NCBI GenBank assembly: GCA_040381195.1
Contig: JBEIHR010000104.1
Location: forward strand, 1-6,341
Direction: 5' to 3'
DNA from: VGCC01 sp040381195
Lineage (GTDB): Bacteria; Actinomycetota; Actinomycetes; S36-B12
Length of the DNA: 6,341 bases
Below, in pieces: positions 5,993 through 6,341 of this stretch. The notes beneath the pieces are model-generated. The model did not search any database and was not told where the DNA came from. It saw only the letters and a list, made by a program, of their open reading frames with translations. The position numbers were made by a program, and so were the translations under genes. Within the stretch, counting starts at the first letter, position 1, and every line of letters starts with the position of its first letter.

Positions 5993-6341
5993 GTGCTGCG
6001 CTGGGGGCTGCTGAGCACTGCCCGGATCAATGACCGCATCATCGACGCGGTGACTCGCTCGGACCGCTCCACGCTGACGGCTGTCGGATCACGCGATGCC
6101 TCGCGGGCGCAGGAGTACGCGCAGCGCCATGCGATCCCGATCTCCTTCGGCGATTATCACGCGCTCATTCATTCAGACGAGGTCGACGCCGTCTACATCT
6201 CACTGCCCAATCACCTCCATGCGGAGTGGTCGATTGCTGCCCTGGAGGCGGGCAAGCATGTGCTGTGCGAGAAGCCACTGGCGCTCACCGTTGCCGACGT
6301 CGATCAGATGATGGAGGCGGCCTATCGCACGGGCGCGATCC
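5993..6341 (+). CDS. Gfo/Idh/MocA-family NAD(P)-dependent oxidoreductase, N-terminal fragment
   Basis: The first 116 codons of a gene that runs off the window; full-length members have roughly 330-390 residues. It starts at GTG. The N-terminal Rossmann fold is clear: LRWGLLSTARIND (2-14) as dinucleotide loop in the G-x-x-S/G-T-A style of the family, AVGSRDASRAQEYAQ (30-44) after strand 2, VDAVYISLPNHLHAEW (64-79), and GKHVLCEKPLAL (87-98) with the signature EKP at 93-95. These enzymes oxidise or reduce sugars, inositols and related polyols, or sugar acids. The catalytic C-terminal alpha/beta domain is outside the window, so substrate class cannot be judged. Cotranscription with the VOC gene and a likely shared operator with two lactonase-type genes suits a route in which a sugar-like hydroxyl is oxidised and the resulting lactone opened (inference). 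Confidence 0.92.
   Translation, partial: MLRWGLLSTARINDRIIDAVTRSDRSTLTAVGSRDASRAQEYAQRHAIPISFGDYHALIHSDEVDAVYISLPNHLHAEWSIAALEAGKHVLCEKPLALTVADVDQMMEAAYRTGAI

Overview
The window is a dense, high-GC stretch of bacterial chromosome. Short or absent gene gaps, G/C-rich third codon positions, a GTG start, a TAnnnT-type -10 and the families present all suggest an actinobacterium (Actinomycetota). I cannot name the genus. I see no RNA gene, insertion sequence, CRISPR array or recombination site. The region reads as one regulated catabolic locus, cut by the window at both ends.

Layout. Bases 2-1976 (+ strand) hold three tightly packed genes: the C-terminal end of a 2-oxoacid dehydrogenase E1 beta-type subunit, a GntR/FCD transcription regulator that overlaps it by ATGA, and a phosphotransferase of the aminoglycoside phosphotransferase/choline kinase fold. 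This group converges on a minus-strand operon with only 2 bases between the stops. The minus operon is transcribed from 5401 down to 1979. Its order is a COG3618-type amidohydrolase (TIM-barrel lactonase-like), a protein of the N,N-dimethylformamidase large-subunit family, and an SMP-30/gluconolactonase-family protein. The genes are separated by 7 bases and then by an ATGA overlap. Divergently, from 5501 to the end (+), come a VOC/glyoxalase-fold protein and the N-terminal part of a Gfo/Idh/MocA oxidoreductase.

Control. The 99-base divergent intergenic region (5402-5500) carries a perfect 19-base inverted repeat, ATTGTTGA-TCG-TCAACAAT. It has the look of a GntR/FCD operator and overlaps the -35 of a good promoter for the VOC gene. 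The regulator encoded at 268-921 is the obvious candidate to bind it and control both divergent units.

Function (inference). The set combines an amidase-like enzyme, two lactonase-type hydrolases, an NAD(P)-dependent sugar/polyol-type dehydrogenase, a VOC isomerase/lyase/dioxygenase-fold protein, a small-molecule kinase and a 2-oxoacid dehydrogenase. This looks like a pathway that opens an amide- and/or lactone-bearing, perhaps sugar-like, compound and feeds it into central metabolism. The substrate cannot be read from the sequence. The most unusual part is the compact dimethylformamidase-like protein placed between two lactonase-family genes, with no recognisable small subunit in the window.
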